64,000 nucleotides of DNA from JABDQW01 sp942492025 (GTDB lineage: Bacteria > Pseudomonadota > Gammaproteobacteria > SZUA-229), in NCBI GenBank assembly GCA_942492025.1, contig CALODJ010000006.1, forward strand, positions 372,001 to 436,000, in the 5' to 3' direction. The position numbers and the translations under genes were made by a program. The notes beneath the pieces were generated by a model. It was not told the origin of the DNA, searched no databases, and saw only the letters and a program-made list of their open reading frames with translations. This document shows positions 53,366-61,934 of this stretch, in pieces. The number at the start of each line of letters is the position of its first letter. Within the stretch, counting starts at the first letter, position 1.

Positions 53366-53386
53366 TAGCCCGCATTTCTCACCAGG
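53366..53386 (+). repeat. Solo MITE terminal repeat next to the IS110 element
   Basis: TAGCCCGCATTTCTCACC plus AGG matches the left end of the MITE copies, but unrelated sequence (CGTGCTTTC) follows, so only the end remains. Its first bases complete a GGCTTTAGCC palindrome (53361-53370). Confidence 0.75.
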
Positions 53387-53434
53387 CGTGCTTTCTAACG
53401 ACAGTGACTTTCCACATTGCCAGCTTACAGGTGG

Positions 53435-54364
53435 TTATTGCGCGAGATAGTTGGCGATCGCCTGTATCTTTTCCGCCGTCAGGGCGATGCTTCCCATGCC
53501 GCCGAGATTGCTGCTTATGGCATTTGTGATTTGGGAAGCCGTACTACCGCGCATGCCAGATGCGCTATGGCAGCCGCTGCCTGTGCAGTTGTTTGCATAC
53601 AGCGCCAGTCCGTCCAGCCCGGCATTAGAATCAGTGGGCACGGCGGGCGGCTGAGCGGGGGCAGGTGGCTGAGCGGGGGCAGGCGGTGTCGTTCCAGGCT
53701 CGCCGCCGCAGCTGTGGTGGTCCTCGTCGTCATCGACACCGTCATGATCGCTGTCGTGGTCGCCATCATGATCATAGTCGTCATCGTGATAGCCATCACG
53801 ATCATCATCATCGTCATAGTATCCGTCGTGGTCGTGATCGTCATCGTGATAGCCGTCAGCGTCGCAGTCACCATCGAGCGCGTCGTTGCCATGATCGGGA
53901 TCATTATCCGGATTGGCGTCAATGTGATCCGGTAGCCCGTCGCCGTCACGATCATCCGCGCGCTGCGCGTGGTCATCATCATAGACGTTCGGGACACCAT
54001 CATCGTCATGATCCTGGGGGTCGACCGTACTGCTGTCATAGTGGTAGCCGCCGTGGTCATCATCATCCCAGTCGTTGACACCATCGTCGTCCACATCGGA
54101 CAGTGACAGCGGGTTTCCGGCACCGACGTCATCCAGGATCAGCGGGTGGTCGAGCACACCATCATCATCAAGGTCATCTTGAGCCGCCGCGTTACGGCCC
54201 ATGTGAAGCGGGACGTGACCGAGATCTACCTGCTCGCCATTTTTCAGCATCAGGCGCGTGCGCACCGTGCCGGAGGAATCGCGATACCCTATCGGCGTGA
54301 CCACCTCGTCAGACGTGCCCTCGCCGGTGACCATCACCATATGAAAGCCGACGCCACCGGGCAC
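53435..54364 (-). CDS. Asp/His-rich calcium-repeat protein with C-terminal cytochrome-c-like domain
   Basis: 309 residues in three parts. An N-terminal beta-rich part (about 1-60) precedes a central region (about 65-225) dominated by DDDGV/DHDGY-type runs resembling thrombospondin type 3 and EF-hand calcium loops. A Pro/Ala linker leads to a cytochrome-c-like C-terminus (YANNCTGSGCHSASGMRGS, ending AEKIQAIANYLAQ). The heme motif is CX4CH rather than CxxCH, a rare but known variant. No signal peptide is seen at this ATG, although a c-type cytochrome must be exported; the frame continues upstream for some 20 codons without one and then meets a REP-like repeat. The gene may be 5'-truncated. Confidence 0.65.
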   Translation of the reverse strand: MPGGVGFHMVMVTGEGTSDEVVTPIGYRDSSGTVRTRLMLKNGEQVDLGHVPLHMGRNAAAQDDLDDDGVLDHPLILDDVGAGNPLSLSDVDDDGVNDWDDDDHGGYHYDSSTVDPQDHDDDGVPNVYDDDHAQRADDRDGDGLPDHIDANPDNDPDHGNDALDGDCDADGYHDDDHDHDGYYDDDDDRDGYHDDDYDHDGDHDSDHDGVDDDEDHHSCGGEPGTTPPAPAQPPAPAQPPAVPTDSNAGLDGLALYANNCTGSGCHSASGMRGSTASQITNAISSNLGGMGSIALTAEKIQAIANYLAQ

Positions 54365-54478
54365 ATCGAGGGTAAAGGGATGCCTGATGCCGATCTCGTG
54401 TCAAACTTTTGCAAACAAGCCGGACGAGCGCACAAATCAGGACGTCCCTGCCCGGGTAGATGGGGGATAACAGTGAGC

Positions 54479-54509
54479 AGGGTGCGCCGTGCGCACCGCG
54501 CACCCTACG
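54479..54509. repeat. REP-like palindrome (AGGGTGCGC type)
   Basis: AGGGTGCGC-CGTGCGCACC-GCGCACCCT forms a compact hairpin. The same sequence family occurs within the MITE at 61761-61832. Confidence 0.8.
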
Positions 54510-54543
54510 ATCTGTACTGACAGTTAAAAACTAAAAAGTACGC

Positions 54544-54647
54544 CACCACAGAGACACAGAGGGCACAGAGTCTTACCTGGTTAACCCCGCCTGTGGCGCA
54601 GTTAACAATACAATGCTTTTCTCTGTGCCCTCTGTGTCTCTGTGGTG
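54544..54647. repeat. 27-bp perfect inverted repeat with 50-bp loop
   Basis: The arms 54544-54570 (starting CACCACAGAGACACAGAGG) and 54621-54647 (ending CCTCTGTGTCTCTGTGGTG) are exact reverse complements. I recall this as a widespread intergenic repeat of bacteria. It lies between the cytochrome-like gene and the GT39 gene and could form a strong hairpin in either transcript. Confidence 0.85.
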
Positions 54648-54788
54648 AATAGTTTTTGAATTTGTATTGGGTGTGTCAGTTCAGATCTCAACCCGGTTTG
54701 GTATCCGTCAGATCGGATCGCGACCAGTACATCTCAGACTGTACAGCTCAGACCTGTTAACACCGAGAAGAGCTTATCCAAACCTTCG

Positions 54789-56423
54789 TCAGTTTCCGGT
54801 CTGTTGAGTATCTGGCCGATTGCTGACAATGGCTTTATTGCCGATGACCTTGATCACGTGGTAATTGCCCTTGAACGCATCTTTCTCAGTCCGCGCTCTG
54901 GTTTGCACCAGTGCATAACGTCTTTCGTCAGATGCCAGGTGCGCCTCCAACTGTTCCTCGGTACGTAACTCAAGCGTATCTCGCCGAGTGTAAAAGACCG
55001 CCGAATCGAAGTGATGATGACCATAGAATCGGATTTTTTCTCCCGCTGGCAACAACGCATCCAGTTCCAGTGCAATCTGTCGTGAACTCTTGTAGGGATT
55101 GACGTCCGGCACGATGGCAAACAGGACATAGAACAGGAAGAGTGGTGAAATCGCTGCCAATACAACAAATGCGGGCCGGTTCTGGCGCAACCACGTTAGC
55201 AGGAATGCCAGGCCAAATAGCGCTGACAATAAAAACAGCGACATTTCAAAATCATGCCATACGATGCCCGATCTGAACTGCAGATAGGTCCATGGATTCT
55301 CGATCACGACGTAAGCGGTGAACAGCGCCAGCGCAGCAAAAACAACGCCGGTACCGAGCAGTATTCCAAATCGTGCTCTGCTATCCGGCTTATCCAGGAA
55401 CTCACTCCAGTAGCGCCCCAGTAGCAGTGCTGCTGCCGGGAACAGCGGCAGCACGTAGGTGCTCAGTTTCGAACTCGCACTGGAAAAAAACAGAAAAACG
55501 CCAATGACCCAGATAATCAGGAATAGCGACATTCCGGCCGACACGGTTCGATGTTGCCTCACGGCGCGCGTAATAGCCTGGGGCAGCATCAGGCTCCAGG
55601 GCAGGAGTCCAAGCAGCAGAACAGGCAGATAGTAATAAAACGGCTCGATGTGCCGCGGTTGGTATTCGCCTGCCCCGCTAAAGAAATTGGCAAAGTGTTG
55701 CTGGTACAGAAAATAGTTCAAATAGCCGGGATTGGCTTTCTCCATCAGCGCAAACCAGGGCGTGACGATAACCATAAAAATCAACGTACCCAGCGGTATC
55801 TGCAGTTGTGGCAGTAACTTGATTCGATTACGGTGCAATAAATATCCACCGATCACCAGGCCCGTGAGGACAATGGCAAGCGGCCCTTTGGTCAGAAACG
55901 CCAGTGCCAGAGCCACGTAGAAAGCCAGGAAGTAACGCTTGTTAAAACGCTGTTCGATAACGCCGGAAACAAAAAGATACAGAGCCAGCGTGGTGAAGAA
56001 GGTGAACACAACATCGTATTGAACTGCGCGTGACAGGATGATCATTTCAAGTGAAGTGGCCAGTATGATTCCGGCCAACAAGCCTGTCCAGGCATCAAAG
56101 ATTTTTCGACCCAGTAGATATGTCAGAATGACACAACCTGATCCCGCCACTGCGGATGGAATTCTCGCTGCGAATTCCGTGATACCGAATACAATAAACG
56201 CGATGGCGTTGGCCCAATTGAAGAGCGGTGGTTTGTCGAGAAACGCCTCTCCATTGTATGTCGGCGTTATCCATTCACCTGAAATCAACATGTTCTGGGC
56301 CATGGCAGCATGCATGCCTTCGTCGATGTTCCAGATATCCCGTATGCCAAGACCGGCAAAAAACACCACGCCGCATAGCGCCAGCAATATAACAAAGTGG
56401 ATGTGTTCTTTACGGATCGACAT
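54789..56423 (-). CDS. GT39/ArnT-like membrane glycosyltransferase
   Basis: 544 residues with about 11-13 membrane helices and a C-terminal periplasmic domain. The first loop bears the catalytic-type pattern IWNIDEGMHAAMAQNML and GEAFLDKPPLFNWANAI, typical of PMT_2/ArnT enzymes that move a sugar from a polyprenyl phosphate donor to lipid A, glycans or proteins on the periplasmic side. Further family text: FLTKGPLAIVLTGLVIGGYLL and SSKLSTYVLPLFPAAALLLG. It diverges from the DprE1-like oxidase gene across 128 bp and belongs to the envelope-glycan gene group; donor and acceptor unknown. Confidence 0.88.
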   Translation of the reverse strand: MSIRKEHIHFVILLALCGVVFFAGLGIRDIWNIDEGMHAAMAQNMLISGEWITPTYNGEAFLDKPPLFNWANAIAFIVFGITEFAARIPSAVAGSGCVILTYLLGRKIFDAWTGLLAGIILATSLEMIILSRAVQYDVVFTFFTTLALYLFVSGVIEQRFNKRYFLAFYVALALAFLTKGPLAIVLTGLVIGGYLLHRNRIKLLPQLQIPLGTLIFMVIVTPWFALMEKANPGYLNYFLYQQHFANFFSGAGEYQPRHIEPFYYYLPVLLLGLLPWSLMLPQAITRAVRQHRTVSAGMSLFLIIWVIGVFLFFSSASSKLSTYVLPLFPAAALLLGRYWSEFLDKPDSRARFGILLGTGVVFAALALFTAYVVIENPWTYLQFRSGIVWHDFEMSLFLLSALFGLAFLLTWLRQNRPAFVVLAAISPLFLFYVLFAIVPDVNPYKSSRQIALELDALLPAGEKIRFYGHHHFDSAVFYTRRDTLELRTEEQLEAHLASDERRYALVQTRARTEKDAFKGNYHVIKVIGNKAIVSNRPDTQQTGN

Positions 56424-56551
56424 CAGTAGTCCTAACGGTGACTTTTTGATTTATTCAGGTTGGGTTGTAAGATCGTATTCTATGCGAAGCGCGCCGGCAG
56501 CAGGCAATACGTTGTTCACCCGGGCCCGGCTATTCTGGCTGAGGCCAATAA

Positions 56552-58126
56552 ATGCTAGGATTGCGCTGTAGAGATCCGCTGTTTCAACCATTTTTACCAC
56601 AGAGTATCCAATCTTTGAATCACCTTGAAGAAGCATTGCCAGAGTGCATGCGTTGGGAAAACATCCATGCGCTGGTTGGCTCGCTGTGCTCGAACAGTCT
56701 GGTTGCACGCGTACGCAACGCGCATGACTGTCTGGAGGCAATACGATTTGCACAGCGTAATGGTCTGTCGATATGCCCAAAGGGCGGGGGATACAGCTAC
56801 GGCGACGCCATACTGAACAGTGAGAATGTACTCCTCGACACGTCGCAGATGAACCGCATCGTCGGTCTGGATGTGACTTCGGCGCAAGTCATCGTTGAGC
56901 CGGGCGTCCAACTGATCGATATTCAGAAACTGGGGCTTCCGCATAAGCTGGTACTGGCTTCAGTACCCTCTGAGCCGACCATAACCATTGCCGGCGCTGC
57001 AGCTGCAAATGTGAACGGTAAAGACGGCTGGCGCGTTGGCAACTTCGGCGATCAGATCATCCGTTTCAAGCTGATGACCGCTTCCGGAAACATCATATCC
57101 GCAAGCCGCACCGAAAATGCCGATGTCTTTTATTCCGCAATCGGGGGCATGGGTCTTCTCGGGGTTATGGTCGAATTGACGCTGCAACTGAAACCTATTC
57201 CGTCACTTTTCGTTCATGTTTCCCGCCATCCCGCCCCGAATTTATCAGCACTGATGGCCAAATTGAGGGCAGTAAAACAACACAGCGACCACGCCGTGGT
57301 TTGGCTGGATTCCGTCGCCAGGGGCAGCAAATTCGGGCGCGGTGTTATCCACTCGACCCGCTGGCGGGCAGAGAGTGATGATAAGAATCTCGAGCGTGCT
57401 ATCCGGCGTTGCATGCAGCGACTCGATTCCCGTCGTGCGCATGCTGCCACATTGGCCCCGCTGGTTGGCGTCATCGTCAGCCTGATGATGAATTTTCAGA
57501 CACTTTCCGTCGGCCTGTTCAATAAACTTTACTATCGATATTGCGAGTTGCGCACCCGATTGGGAACGGCCGACAATGATGAGAGTATTATTCGCTACAG
57601 TTTTGATGCGAGCTTCATGATCCCCTCCGCGTCGGCGGTCTGCGGTCCGTATGGATACACGATGCAACTCACCGTTCCAGACACCGACGCCGTTGACGCC
57701 ATTACCGAGATGCTCAAGGTGTGTCAGAGATCACCGTGTTATCCGGCTAAGCTGATCATGCGGCTGCATCGCCAGGATCAGCACCTTGTGTCGTTTTGTG
57801 AAGACGGCTACAGCCTTAACTTCGAGTTTCACCCGAAGAAGCGGCAGATGCTCAGGATGAAGCAATTCGCTGACGAGCTCATCGAGATTGCAATAGCACA
57901 CGGCGGCAAGGTGCATCTCGCGAAGGACCACATACTCACAAGAAATCAATTTCAACGCCTTTATCCCCGCTACGGCGAACTTCGGGAGATCAAGCGGCGG
58001 CTGGACCCTGGGGAGTTGTTTCAGTCAGATATTTACAAACGGCTGATGCGCGACGAGCGTGCGTCAGCAGCAGATCCGGGACAGGCGGAACATTCCAAAG
58101 AAATGTCTCAATCAGCATCTGCTTGA
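56552..58126 (+). CDS. FAD-binding oxidase, DprE1/L-gulonolactone-oxidase-like
   Basis: 524 residues. FAD_binding_4 domain in the first 220 (ICPKGGGYSYGDAILNSENVLLD, SVPSEPTITIAGAAAANVNGKDG, SAIGGMGLLGVMVELTLQL); the C-terminal region resembles the DprE1/aldono-lactone oxidase cap (AIAHGGKVHLAKDHILTRNQF and LDPGELFQSD). Such enzymes oxidise a sugar hydroxyl, as DprE1 does on decaprenyl-phosphoryl-ribose. Presence with a polyprenyl-sugar transferase supports a role on a lipid-linked sugar; no DprE2-type reductase is adjacent. The ATG follows GAGG at seven bases. It overlaps the convergent aminotransferase gene by 19 bp. Confidence 0.8.
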   Translation: MLGLRCRDPLFQPFLPQSIQSLNHLEEALPECMRWENIHALVGSLCSNSLVARVRNAHDCLEAIRFAQRNGLSICPKGGGYSYGDAILNSENVLLDTSQMNRIVGLDVTSAQVIVEPGVQLIDIQKLGLPHKLVLASVPSEPTITIAGAAAANVNGKDGWRVGNFGDQIIRFKLMTASGNIISASRTENADVFYSAIGGMGLLGVMVELTLQLKPIPSLFVHVSRHPAPNLSALMAKLRAVKQHSDHAVVWLDSVARGSKFGRGVIHSTRWRAESDDKNLERAIRRCMQRLDSRRAHAATLAPLVGVIVSLMMNFQTLSVGLFNKLYYRYCELRTRLGTADNDESIIRYSFDASFMIPSASAVCGPYGYTMQLTVPDTDAVDAITEMLKVCQRSPCYPAKLIMRLHRQDQHLVSFCEDGYSLNFEFHPKKRQMLRMKQFADELIEIAIAHGGKVHLAKDHILTRNQFQRLYPRYGELREIKRRLDPGELFQSDIYKRLMRDERASAADPGQAEHSKEMSQSASA

Positions 58127-59355
58127 AGGCCGACCTCGGTAATGGCGTCGCCAACCGCCCTGGCTACGCGGTCTATCTGGCTGTCTGACATCTCGGGGTA
58201 TGCGGGCAGGTGCAGAACTTCTCGCTCGGCCCTGGCTGCATTTGGAAAAGCTTGCTCGCCCTCAAACATTCGGCTGCAGTCGCGCATGTAGAGATGCTTG
58301 GTATCAACGCCTTTCTTCAATAAGGCTGCGGACAATGCCTTGAGCTTGCTCGCGAGCACCGTGACCAGCATGAAATTCGCGTAGCTGCCATTCTTCGTCG
58401 ATAGCGGTTTTTGCAACGGGATTTTGCCGTCCAGCTGGCTGATCAGCCGCTCGGCATTTGCAGTACGGCGCTGGTTCCGCCCTTCAATCGATTTCATTTG
58501 TCGCAGACCCAGCAGGGCCTGGTAATTGGTGTAGCGACCCATCTTGCCCGCAAGGGACACTTCGTCGCCCTGGTAGCCCGAGGCAAACCGGTCCTCTTCG
58601 CCGGCTTTCGAAGAGGCGAGACGCAACATCTGATAGACGCCCATATTAAAGAGCAATGGATGGGTAACCGCTGCCTCGAAACTGGTCCTGGACAGTCGGC
58701 GCGCCAGCCACCTGAAACCATTTCGGGGCTCCCTGGCAGCAAACTGCCTGAGTCGCTGACCCACTTGTGCATCAGACAGAGTGACTATGCCGCCACCCAT
58801 GGTATTGATTACCTTTGATGTTTCGAAACTGAAACAGCCCGCGACGCCGAACGAACCAACCTTTTTGGACTCGACAGATGCGCCGTAGCAGTGCGCGCAG
58901 TCCTCGATCAGCTTCACATGGTGGGGCGCGCAGATTTCGGCGATTGCCTGGATCTGGCAGGGCACCCCGTACAGGTGGGTCGCGATTACCGCCTCGGTAC
59001 TATCTGAACACGCCCGCGCCAGAAGCTTCGGGTCCATGCCCAGCGTCTCCATCTCGCAGTCGACAAACTTCAAATCGTAGCCCATGGACTTGACGATGAA
59101 CGGCACCACGGGATAGCCGAAAGCCGAGCAGATGACCTCGCCGCCCGGCTCAATGCCCAGACTATCGAAAAGGAAGCGAAAACCGGCGCGGCCCGAAGGC
59201 ACCGTCACCGCGTCTTCGACCGAGATGTAATGAGCAAAATCGCGCTCGAAATTCGTAATATGGGTTCCTTCCCACAAGTCGCCCCGGAGCAGGCTCATGA
59301 TCGCCGAGCGCCACGCGCCTTGCGGCAGTCGAATACGTTGTCTGGGAATGGCCAT
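58108..59355 (-). CDS. DegT/DnrJ/EryC1/StrS-family PLP aminotransferase
   Basis: 415 residues of the sugar aminotransferase family. Seen: WEGTHITNFERDFAHYIS, SGRAGFRFLFDSLGI, THLYGVPCQIQAIAEI, LIEDCAHCYGA (PLP phosphate/Asp region) and the Lys-bearing FSFETSKVINTMGGGIV. Members aminate keto-sugars of surface glycans and antibiotics. Here the presumed keto-sugar might come from the neighbouring oxidase, which would make this an oxidation-transamination pair; that is inference. It is convergent with the oxidase and diverges from the flippase-like gene. Confidence 0.88.
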   Translation of the reverse strand: MAIPRQRIRLPQGAWRSAIMSLLRGDLWEGTHITNFERDFAHYISVEDAVTVPSGRAGFRFLFDSLGIEPGGEVICSAFGYPVVPFIVKSMGYDLKFVDCEMETLGMDPKLLARACSDSTEAVIATHLYGVPCQIQAIAEICAPHHVKLIEDCAHCYGASVESKKVGSFGVAGCFSFETSKVINTMGGGIVTLSDAQVGQRLRQFAAREPRNGFRWLARRLSRTSFEAAVTHPLLFNMGVYQMLRLASSKAGEEDRFASGYQGDEVSLAGKMGRYTNYQALLGLRQMKSIEGRNQRRTANAERLISQLDGKIPLQKPLSTKNGSYANFMLVTVLASKLKALSAALLKKGVDTKHLYMRDCSRMFEGEQAFPNAARAEREVLHLPAYPEMSDSQIDRVARAVGDAITEVGLQADAD

Positions 59356-59550
59356 TGTGTTCTAAATGTGGATGCAGCAGGTCGTGAGAAGTGCGATAAT
59401 CTAGTTCAATATTGGACAGTAAGCAACCCAGGCTGTATTTTTCACGACAACTGTTTTCATTCACGACCTCCGACTGTTACTTTCGACATCTGATGCCTGA
59501 TCACGTGCCCCTCGGTCGCCGCGCCGTTGCTTCTGTCCGCAAATAACGAC

Positions 59551-60483
59551 ATGTTTGAATCCAGACTGTTTCGCTACGGCAGAATATTCGCGTTCTTGCT
59601 GCTCGGCGTAATAACTGTTTATGGCGTGTTCCAATTGATGACCGGTGACTGGACTGACGTTTCGGCCTACTGGAAAGATCATGGCGAGATTATCCCCGTT
59701 CTTGTTCTAATTTCGGTCTTTGATGTCTTGCTCGAGTGTCTGGCCTGGATGTGGGTCTACCACCGGTTTGGAGTCGAAGTGTTTGATCGAGTGGGCACCC
59801 TCGCGTTCCTGTCGGGCCGGGCCGGACTGCTGATGCCGGCCCAGCTCGGTCGGCTGATTCGTCCTGACGCGATGCTGAAACAGAAGCGAACCACTCTTTC
59901 CGTCGCACTCAAGGCAGAGGCCGTTTTATTCGCATTGGACGCTATCTCGGTCGTCAGCCTGCTGGCGGGCCTGGTCGTATATCAGTTCTATCCTGTCGCC
60001 GCGCCAGTCGTGGTGCTCGCAATTATCGCCACATCGATGTTCATGGGGAATTTTGTCGCAGAATCGCTCACGCACACCCGACTTCATTTACCGGCGGCAT
60101 TCTGGTGGAAGCGGGCAACACTGCTCATTATACTGGTCTGCATGGCTGGTTGGGTCGCCCATGGCGTCGCGTTGCATGTCGTTGTTTCGGAGCTGCCTGG
60201 CGAGATGACTCTGTGGGATTCCCTGTTTTTCGGCCCGGGCTCTGCAGTGTTAGGCGTTGCTACCGGACTGCCCGGGGGAATCGGGGCAACGGAAGGATTT
60301 CTCGGTGCGTCGCTGCGTATTCGCAGTGTACCGGTGGAGCATCTGGCAATTGCCGTGGCCGCATTCCGAATCATCACTTTCTGGATGTGGATTCCGATAG
60401 GGTGGGTCGCCCTCGCTATCTTGCGCAGAATGACCCCGGCAACACCCGAACCAACAGAATCAACACGAGTAGAATCCGGGTGA
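59551..60483 (+). CDS. Lysylphosphatidylglycerol-synthase-TM/UPF0104-family membrane protein
   Basis: About 310 residues with eight or so membrane helices and the family's TGLPGGIGATEGFLGASL motif near the C-terminus, as well as LSGRAGLLMPAQLGRLIRP in the middle. The family (AglD/MprF-TM) is associated with flipping or transferring lipid-linked groups, including polyprenyl-sugars. The frame opens at a TTG at 59527, but the ATG at 59551 is likelier. It overlaps the next gene by 4 bp (GTGA), so the two are translationally coupled. Confidence 0.82.
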   Translation: MFESRLFRYGRIFAFLLLGVITVYGVFQLMTGDWTDVSAYWKDHGEIIPVLVLISVFDVLLECLAWMWVYHRFGVEVFDRVGTLAFLSGRAGLLMPAQLGRLIRPDAMLKQKRTTLSVALKAEAVLFALDAISVVSLLAGLVVYQFYPVAAPVVVLAIIATSMFMGNFVAESLTHTRLHLPAAFWWKRATLLIILVCMAGWVAHGVALHVVVSELPGEMTLWDSLFFGPGSAVLGVATGLPGGIGATEGFLGASLRIRSVPVEHLAIAVAAFRIITFWMWIPIGWVALAILRRMTPATPEPTESTRVESG

Positions 60484-61610
60484 GCGAAAAATACCCCTTC
60501 ACATTAATCAAAGAGAATATCGCGAAAAGACAGGGGAAGGCCCTGGATTTTGCTATCGGCACACAGCCGTTTCCATTGTCATCGGAAATGATTGACTGGA
60601 TTCGGCAGCATACGGACCTGGCACTTGCGCCGGCCACGCCGAAGCATATTAACGCATTTGCAGCGGCAGCTGCGGCCTACCTGAACAGGCAATTTGGTCT
60701 GGATATCGGTCCGGAGTGCATTCTACCCACTGCCGGTGGTCGGGCCGGCATGGGCATTCTTGCGGCTTGTACAATTACACCAGCGGATACGGTGATCGTC
60801 ACGGAACCGGGTTATCCGGCATTTGCGCGGATTGCGGCACAACGGGGCGCCAGGGTGATCGCGAGCCAATTGAATCCGAACAATGAATTCTCTCCAGAGT
60901 TCGAGTATGACGAGAACCTGGTACAAGGATCGGTCGCTATGGTCGCGGTCAATTACCCCAACAATCCGAGTGGCGCCACCTTATCCTCGGCGGTGCGCGA
61001 GAAGCTTGGATATCTCGCCAGCGGCGGCGCAACACTTTTCAATGATGCGACCTACGGGCCGCTGGTCTATAACGACGAGCCCCGCTCACTGCTCGCTGAA
61101 GTCTTGCCCTCGGACGACGGCCCCGACGTGGTTGAACTGCATTCATTCTCAAAGCTGTTTCCGATCGGACCACTGGCCGTGTCGTTTCTGGCGGGTTCGA
61201 GATGGCTTGTTCAATCGATGGCGACATACAGCGAGTATGCCTGGTCACCCTTGAGTCGTCTTCAGCTTGCAGCAACTGCCGAATGTTTGACGGATGAGGG
61301 TAGAATTCAGAAGTTCCGCGATCACGTTCCCGGGCAGCTGGAGTCGTTGCGATTAACCTTGACCGAGATCGGCTTCAGAACATTCAGCGCAAACTCGGGG
61401 ACTTATTTGATCAGCGAGGTACCGAAAAGTATTGGTGGCACGCCGATAGCGTCGGCCCAGGACGCGGCAAAGCAGCTCATGGAGTCCTTCGATATCGCCG
61501 TCGTTCCTCTGGACACCCAAAACCGCTCATATTTGCGGTTCTCTGCACTGTATCGACCGCATGATCTGGAGAGGCTCGCTGCCATCGGGCCCATGCTTCG
61601 ACTCGGGTGA
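60480..61610 (+). CDS. Class I/II PLP-dependent aminotransferase
   Basis: 376 residues, starting at the GTG that overlaps the preceding stop (GTGA). Fold type I features: PTAGGRAGMGILAAC (cofactor-phosphate loop region), VNYPNNPSGATLS, FNDATYGPLVY and the PLP Lys in LHSFSKLFPIGPLAVSFL; C-terminal RFSALYRPHDLERL. Similar enzymes act on aromatic, aspartate or succinyl-diaminopimelate-type substrates. Coupling to a flippase-like gene in a glycan group suggests that it makes an amino acid or amine for decoration, but the substrate cannot be read from sequence. A MITE copy follows 11 bp after the stop. Confidence 0.85.
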   Translation: MSEKYPFTLIKENIAKRQGKALDFAIGTQPFPLSSEMIDWIRQHTDLALAPATPKHINAFAAAAAAYLNRQFGLDIGPECILPTAGGRAGMGILAACTITPADTVIVTEPGYPAFARIAAQRGARVIASQLNPNNEFSPEFEYDENLVQGSVAMVAVNYPNNPSGATLSSAVREKLGYLASGGATLFNDATYGPLVYNDEPRSLLAEVLPSDDGPDVVELHSFSKLFPIGPLAVSFLAGSRWLVQSMATYSEYAWSPLSRLQLAATAECLTDEGRIQKFRDHVPGQLESLRLTLTEIGFRTFSANSGTYLISEVPKSIGGTPIASAQDAAKQLMESFDIAVVPLDTQNRSYLRFSALYRPHDLERLAAIGPMLRLG

Positions 61611-61621
61611 TAGATCACAGC

Positions 61622-61934
61622 TAGCCCGCATTTCTCACCAGGCGGCGCAGCAAACTGATATGGCATTGGCTATATGGAGTAAAGCTAGGATGACCCAAAA
61701 TACAGTGTGTTATTCAAGCATACCTATCACGCTTCAGGCTGGTCTTGGTTTGCATGAGATCGTAGGGTGCGCCGTGCGCACCGTGAATCCTCAGTGCGCT
61801 GGGCTGTTTCGGTGCGCACGGCGCACCCTACGGCCGCTTCGCCCAAGCTATTGCTACGCTTTTCGCTCCAGAGTAGCGCTAACGAAAACGAATCCTGCGC
61901 CTGCTCCCGTGATCCTGGTGAGAAATGCGGGCTA
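61622..61934 (+). repeat. MITE-like element, complete copy with both terminal repeats
   Basis: TAGCCCGCATTTCTCACC at 61622 is mirrored by GGTGAGAAATGCGGGCTA at 61934, about 313 bp. It is longer than the other copies because a REP-like segment (61761-61832) is inserted inside. It lies between two convergent genes and supplies the stop codon of the GT9 gene. Confidence 0.92.
61761..61832. repeat. REP-like palindrome nested in the MITE
   Basis: CGTAGGGTGCGCCGTGCGCA and its reverse complement at 61813-61832 enclose about 28 bp. The same REP family is at 54479. Confidence 0.9.

Noticed and set aside
53665..54132. Frames rich in His/Arg or Thr/Met opposite or offset from the Asp/His-rich cytochrome
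   Set aside because: Shadows of the GAT/CAT-type repeats of the real gene in other frames.
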